A DNA stretch of 9,718 nt, taken from assembly GCA_023261405.1 (NCBI GenBank), contig JAHFOZ010000183.1, forward strand, positions 1-9,718, read 5' to 3'. The notes under the pieces were generated by a model. It had not been told where the DNA came from. It did no database searches and saw nothing but the letters and a program-made list of their open reading frames with translations. The position numbers and the translations under genes were made by a program. Source of the stretch: Planctomycetota bacterium. GTDB lineage: Bacteria > Planctomycetota > MHYJ01 > JACPRB01. This document shows, piece by piece, positions 7,136 to 9,718 of the stretch. Each line of letters starts with the position of its first letter. The stretch's first letter is position 1.

Positions 7136-8131
7136 TCAGGGTCCGGTGATGATCCGGGCCGGCTGATCCAGGCCGAAGCCGACGAAGTACCCCACGAAGT
7201 GAAAGACCGCGGGCGCCGCCAGAAGCACGCTGTTGAAGCGGTCCAGCACTCCCCCATGGCCGGGGATCGTGGCGCCCATGTCCTTGATCCCGAGGTCGCG
7301 CTTGATCGAGGAGAGCATCAGGTCGCCGAGTTGACCCGTGACGCTGACGATCAGGCCGAGCAGCACGAGAAGCAGGGGGCGATCAAGGGCCGTCTCCCGG
7401 AACACGAGGTGTCCCACCCAGGCGACGAGGGGCGTCGTGAGGGCGATCCCCCCGAGGTGGCCGGCCAGGGTCTTGCCCGGGCTGGTGTTCGGGAGGAGCT
7501 TTCGACGCCCGAGCGTCTTGCCCGAGATGAAGGCGAAGACGTCGTTCATCTGGACTCCCGCCAGCACCAGGAGCACGATCGGCCGGTAGTTGCCGTCATT
7601 GGCCATGTACGCCAGGTGGCCGAGCGCCGAGCCGAAGAGCATGAAGCCCAGGACGCCGAGGCCCACGCGCTGAAGGTACCCCCTGGGCTGGTCGAGGAGT
7701 ATGGAACCGGCCGCGATCAGGCCCACCGCGAGGGGAAAGAGCGCCACGAAGAACCCGTACCAGTGGTCCATCGCGGCGAAGAAGACGCACAGGATGCCCA
7801 GGACCACCATGAGGCTCACGGTCTTTTCTCGGAAGAGACCCGTCGCGCGCGCATACTCCCGGTAGCACGCCAGTCCGAGCAGGGCCACCGCGGCGATGGT
7901 CCAGGCCGCGCCCAGCAGGACGGGACCCAGGATGCACGGGACGAGTACCGCCCACGAGAGAGTCCGCTTCCACAGCTCGGAGCGCAACGGCTCCTTCACC
8001 CGCCTGGTCGCCGAGAGGAGGGCGATGACGGCGAGGGCGAGTACGAGGATCCCCAGGATGCCGATCGTGATCCCCACCGTGACGGGATGATCGAAGGCGT
8101 GCCGCCAGCCGAAGAGTCGATCGCGGATCAT
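7136..8131 (-). CDS. Phosphatidate cytidylyltransferase (CDP-diacylglycerol synthase), CdsA family, YnbB-like
   Basis: The 331-residue polytopic protein has about eight to nine hydrophobic helices. The C-terminal CdsA signature is clear: SSIKRDLGIKDMG (274-286) then PGHGGVLDRFN (290-300). The usual final aspartate is N300, while D297 and the KD pair K283-D284 are kept. An earlier conserved block reads NDVFAF (196-201) where housekeeping CdsA often has DTGAYF, followed by GRRKLLPNTSPGKT. The enzyme should make CDP-diacylglycerol from CTP and phosphatidic acid in the cytoplasmic membrane. An extra N-terminal helix at about 18-40 precedes the usual CdsA start, as I recall for E. coli YnbB-type proteins. 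ATG at 8131 was chosen because it overlaps the previous stop as ATGA; the open frame extends upstream only antiparallel-free in another gene's coding DNA. It lies between the CDP-alcohol transferase and acyltransferase genes, so it probably supplies the activated lipid to this cassette. Confidence 0.9.
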   Translation of the reverse strand: MIRDRLFGWRHAFDHPVTVGITIGILGILVLALAVIALLSATRRVKEPLRSELWKRTLSWAVLVPCILGPVLLGAAWTIAAVALLGLACYREYARATGLFREKTVSLMVVLGILCVFFAAMDHWYGFFVALFPLAVGLIAAGSILLDQPRGYLQRVGLGVLGFMLFGSALGHLAYMANDGNYRPIVLLVLAGVQMNDVFAFISGKTLGRRKLLPNTSPGKTLAGHLGGIALTTPLVAWVGHLVFRETALDRPLLLVLLGLIVSVTGQLGDLMLSSIKRDLGIKDMGATIPGHGGVLDRFNSVLLAAPAVFHFVGYFVGFGLDQPARIITGP

Positions 8132-8805
8132 GGGGCGCCCTTCAGGGCGCCCGCGATCCGGAGGAGCCGGCGGAGGGCGGTCAGGATCGAGCCCGCGGCG
8201 ATGAGAATCAGGGCCGCCTCGGCGACTCCCAGCGAGACCCCGGAGAGCTCGACCCGCCGCCACGCCTCGGGCGCCGCCGCAAAGAAGAGCGCCACCGTCG
8301 TCGTCAGGAACATGCGATGCTGCTTGGCCATCGGGCCGCAGAATTCGCTGGGGGCCCCGCCGGCCTTGCCCACCGCCCGCACGTAAGCCGTGAACATCGC
8401 CGCCAGCGCGGCGGCGTATCCGAGGAGGATGTTCCCCCCCGTCGCATAGCCCAGCCCGATCAGGATGGCGGAGTCCGAGACGCGATCCGGAACTTCGTTG
8501 TAGAGCTCGCCCACCCGCGATGCGGTGCCCCTCTCGATCGCGACCATCCCGTCCAGCATGTTCGCCAGCAGGCGGAGCTGGATCAATGCGGCGGCGGACC
8601 CCCAGAGCGCGCGGGAGAATCCGGGGACGCGGGGGGTCATGAAGAGGGCGATCCCGCCGAGCACGCCCGCGACCATGCCCAGAGTCGAAATCGCGTTGGC
8701 GGAGACCCCCTTCCGGGCAAGGGCCGAGGCCAGCTGCTGGAAGAACCTGAGATGCCTCGCCGCGATGGGCCGGCGGTCCAGAGGCGGGTCGGATGCGGGA
8801 GTCAT
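8128..8805 (-). CDS. CDP-alcohol phosphatidyltransferase family protein, YnbA-like, with atypical active-site motif
   Basis: The 225-residue membrane protein has the general layout of the CDP-alcohol phosphatidyltransferase family, which moves a phosphatidyl group from CDP-diacylglycerol to an alcohol. The classical motif D-x2-D-G-x2-A-R-x8-G-x3-D-x3-D appears here as N82-x2-D85-G86-x2-A89-I90-x8-G99-x3-N103-x3-D107. Two metal-binding aspartates are therefore asparagine and the arginine is isoleucine. D111 follows. From memory, E. coli YnbA-type proteins share the NxxDG and NExxD pattern, which argues for a distinct subfamily rather than decay. Several hydrophobic helices follow, at about 116-144, 165-178 and 192-210. 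The start at 8805 overlaps the upstream stop (ATGA), and its own stop overlaps the CdsA-like start the same way, so the three proteins are probably made together. The acceptor alcohol is unknown; loss of catalysis is possible but less likely given the intact neighbours. Confidence 0.87.
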   Translation of the reverse strand: MTPASDPPLDRRPIAARHLRFFQQLASALARKGVSANAISTLGMVAGVLGGIALFMTPRVPGFSRALWGSAAALIQLRLLANMLDGMVAIERGTASRVGELYNEVPDRVSDSAILIGLGYATGGNILLGYAAALAAMFTAYVRAVGKAGGAPSEFCGPMAKQHRMFLTTTVALFFAAAPEAWRRVELSGVSLGVAEAALILIAAGSILTALRRLLRIAGALKGAP

Positions 8806-9155
8806 ACTTCTTTCCCCATGAGCGCCATGCCGGCAAGAATGAGGGCCATTCCCACCGCGTGGATCGGTCGGAGGGCCGTGCCGTAGAAGTAGCGGGAGAG
8901 GAGCGCCGCCCAGATGAACGTCGTGGCATAGACGGGGTAGAGCACCGCGAGCGACCCGCCTCGCTTCAAGGCCGCCACGAAGAGGACCATGACCCCGATG
9001 TAGCAGGCGGCTCCGGCAAGGATGCGGGGATTGAGCAGGTAGGAGCCCGCCGATCCGCCGGCCCGGTCCGCTCCGCTCTTGTAGAGGAGCTGGCCGGCGG
9101 CCCCGAGGAAGGAAGCCGCGATGTAGAGAAGGATCGAAATCCAGGGAGTCCGCAT
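8802..9155 (-). CDS. Small four-helix membrane protein, ArnE/SMR/EamA-like
   Basis: The 117-residue protein has four hydrophobic helices at about 5-23, 44-63, 68-88 and 96-113, the size and layout of SMR-type transporters. The segment GQLLYKSGA at 21-29 resembles GQ-x3-K in ArnE-like subunits of the undecaprenyl-phosphate-aminoarabinose flippase. LYPVYATTFIWA at 72-83 and GMALILAGMAL at 102-112 match the later conserved parts of that group. The membrane glutamate of drug-exporting EmrE is not seen in helix 1. GGAGGG lies 4 nt before the ATG, a strong ribosome site that supports the start. It opens a chain of ATGA-coupled lipid genes, so moving a lipid or lipid precursor across the cytoplasmic membrane is a reasonable inference. 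A plain drug or metabolite exporter is the main alternative. ArnE normally works with ArnF; only one subunit is here, so it may form a homodimer. Confidence 0.78.
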   Translation of the reverse strand: MRTPWISILLYIAASFLGAAGQLLYKSGADRAGGSAGSYLLNPRILAGAACYIGVMVLFVAALKRGGSLAVLYPVYATTFIWAALLSRYFYGTALRPIHAVGMALILAGMALMGKEV

Positions 9156-9159
9156 GGAA

Positions 9160-9165
9160 CCCTCC
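9160..9165 (-). promoter_or_regulatory. Ribosome binding site of the lipid cassette
   Basis: On the minus strand GGAGGG lies 4 nt before the ATG at 9155. It is the best Shine-Dalgarno match among the four lipid genes, whose other members start at or near the preceding stop. It therefore probably sets ribosome loading for the whole group. Confidence 0.65.
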
Positions 9166-9172
9166 GGCCCTC

Positions 9173-9178
9173 ATCGTA
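9173..9178 (-). promoter_or_regulatory. Possible extended -10 element of the lipid cassette
   Basis: The minus strand reads TGATACGAT here, fitting TGnTAnnAT of extended -10 promoters, within the 70-nt gap after the hydrolase gene. No -35 box is recognisable at the expected distance. The leader would be only about 10 nt, just enough for the GGAGGG site. This is a weak candidate. Confidence 0.25.
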
Positions 9179-9225
9179 TCACCACGGAATCAGGATCGCT
9201 CCTCCCGACGCGCTCACGGGACGAA

Positions 9226-9718
9226 TCAGCGCGGGTCGCCCGCCTCGACGTGCTCCGTGCTGACCGCGAGGCCGCGGTCGTCGAAGAGGTTGAGGTAGAA
9301 GGCGGAGGCGCCTTCGGGGACGGCCGCCGAGGCGCGGCCCTCGACGAGCTTCGCCGGGACGCTCTCCCACTTCCGGGTCTGCCACTTCCCGGCGTCCTTC
9401 GTGAAGCTGAGCTCGGCCTTGACGACCGGGGCCTTCGACGCGAAGGTCGCCCACGCCTCGCCCTTCTCCACGCCCTGGCCGGTGATGCGGGCGAGCGGGA
9501 CTCCGCCCTTGAAGAGGGCGTTCGCGAAGGCGTGGATCTCCTCGGGCTTCTCCCCCGGACCGCCGTGCGCGTGGGCCATCCGCACTCGGATGCAGATCGT
9601 TCGTTCCGAAGAAGTGAGGCGGTAGGACTTCCGGTAGGAGTCCATCGGGTAGGCGAAGTCGTTCGTGCCGTTCAACCAGAGCATGGGCATCTTCGTCCGC
9701 GGAAGGTGCTCCGAAGGG
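9226..9718 (-). CDS. Alpha/beta hydrolase, acetyl-xylan-esterase/PhoPQ-related-like, partial (N-terminus beyond window)
   Basis: The frame is open at the window edge, so only the last 163 residues are seen. The visible part begins PSEHLPRTKMPMLWLNGTND, in which the aspartate of GTNDFAYP (codon 9660-9658) fits the acid of an alpha/beta-hydrolase triad. RMAHAHGGPGEKPEEI about 26 residues later holds the likely catalytic histidine. The nucleophile serine must lie upstream, outside the window. A further stretch of about 90 residues rich in predicted strands follows and ends at TGA (9228-9226); it looks like an accessory beta domain. Such proteins are usually annotated as acetyl xylan esterases or dienelactone-hydrolase-like enzymes, often secreted, acting on esters of plant polysaccharides. 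That substrate is inference. It is 70 nt from the lipid cassette and probably separate from it, although no terminator is visible. An internal ATG at 9690 is not the true start, because family sequence continues upstream. Confidence 0.82.
   Translation of the reverse strand, partial: PSEHLPRTKMPMLWLNGTNDFAYPMDSYRKSYRLTSSERTICIRVRMAHAHGGPGEKPEEIHAFANALFKGGVPLARITGQGVEKGEAWATFASKAPVVKAELSFTKDAGKWQTRKWESVPAKLVEGRASAAVPEGASAFYLNLFDDRGLAVSTEHVEAGDPR

Noticed and set aside
6346..7257. Upstream extension of the dehydrogenase frame, adding about 300 residues
   Set aside because: This part overlaps the PlsC-like gene in another frame, is Arg/Pro-rich and lacks domains. The ATG at 6345 opens a signal-like peptide directly before the propeller.
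8132..8929. Upstream extension of the CdsA-like frame into the transferase gene
   Set aside because: The extension mirrors the transferase coding sequence in another frame; the ATGA-overlapping ATG at 8131 begins a proper membrane helix.
9203..9221. Small inverted repeat (TCCCG/CGGGA) after the hydrolase stop, considered as a terminator
   Set aside because: Only a 5-bp stem with a 9-nt loop and no following U tract.

Overview
The window reads as a dense, GC-rich chromosomal segment in which every credible gene lies on the minus strand, so transcription runs from high to low coordinates. The best guess for the source is Planctomycetota or a related, poorly cultivated soil or sediment lineage. 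The grounds are a large beta-propeller/HEAT/cytochrome c dehydrogenase of the type abundant in Planctomycetes-Verrucomicrobia, cytoplasmic Ser/Thr kinases with zinc-ribbon sensor regions, and strong GC bias at third codon positions. This placement is inference; no rRNA or other marker gene is present.

Layout in transcription order. (1) 9718-9226: C-terminal part of an alpha/beta hydrolase of the acetyl-xylan-esterase-like group. (2) 9155-6411: a compact four-gene membrane-lipid cassette: a small ArnE/SMR-like four-helix membrane protein, a YnbA-like CDP-alcohol phosphatidyltransferase, a CdsA-like phosphatidate cytidylyltransferase and a PlsC-like acyltransferase. The first three are joined by ATGA stop/start overlaps and the fourth follows after 8 nt. 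(3) 6345-2442: a 1068-residue secreted dehydrogenase-like protein with beta-propeller, HEAT repeats and cytochrome c, followed 7 nt later by a secreted LolA-like protein. (4) 2342-1: two Ser/Thr protein kinases joined by a TGATG overlap. The second runs off the window. Both carry GspE-N-terminal-like helical modules and a four-cysteine zinc ribbon before the kinase domain.

How the genes may work together. The lipid cassette has an acyl transfer step (PlsC), activation to CDP-diacylglycerol (CdsA), head-group transfer (CDP-alcohol phosphatidyltransferase) and a possible lipid or small-molecule transporter. It therefore looks like a self-contained route to one particular phospholipid. Both the CdsA-like and transferase proteins depart from classical active-site signatures. 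The dehydrogenase and the LolA-like protein are both predicted to be exported and are probably co-expressed. The kinase pair has its own near-consensus promoter (TGTCAC/ATTATA on the plus strand, 2407-2434), the only strong promoter in the window. Direct and inverted repeats surround it.

No RNA gene, mobile element, CRISPR array or convincing intrinsic terminator was seen, and no gene-free stretch exceeds about 100 bases. Very long open frames on the plus strand are GC-driven mirror images of the real genes.
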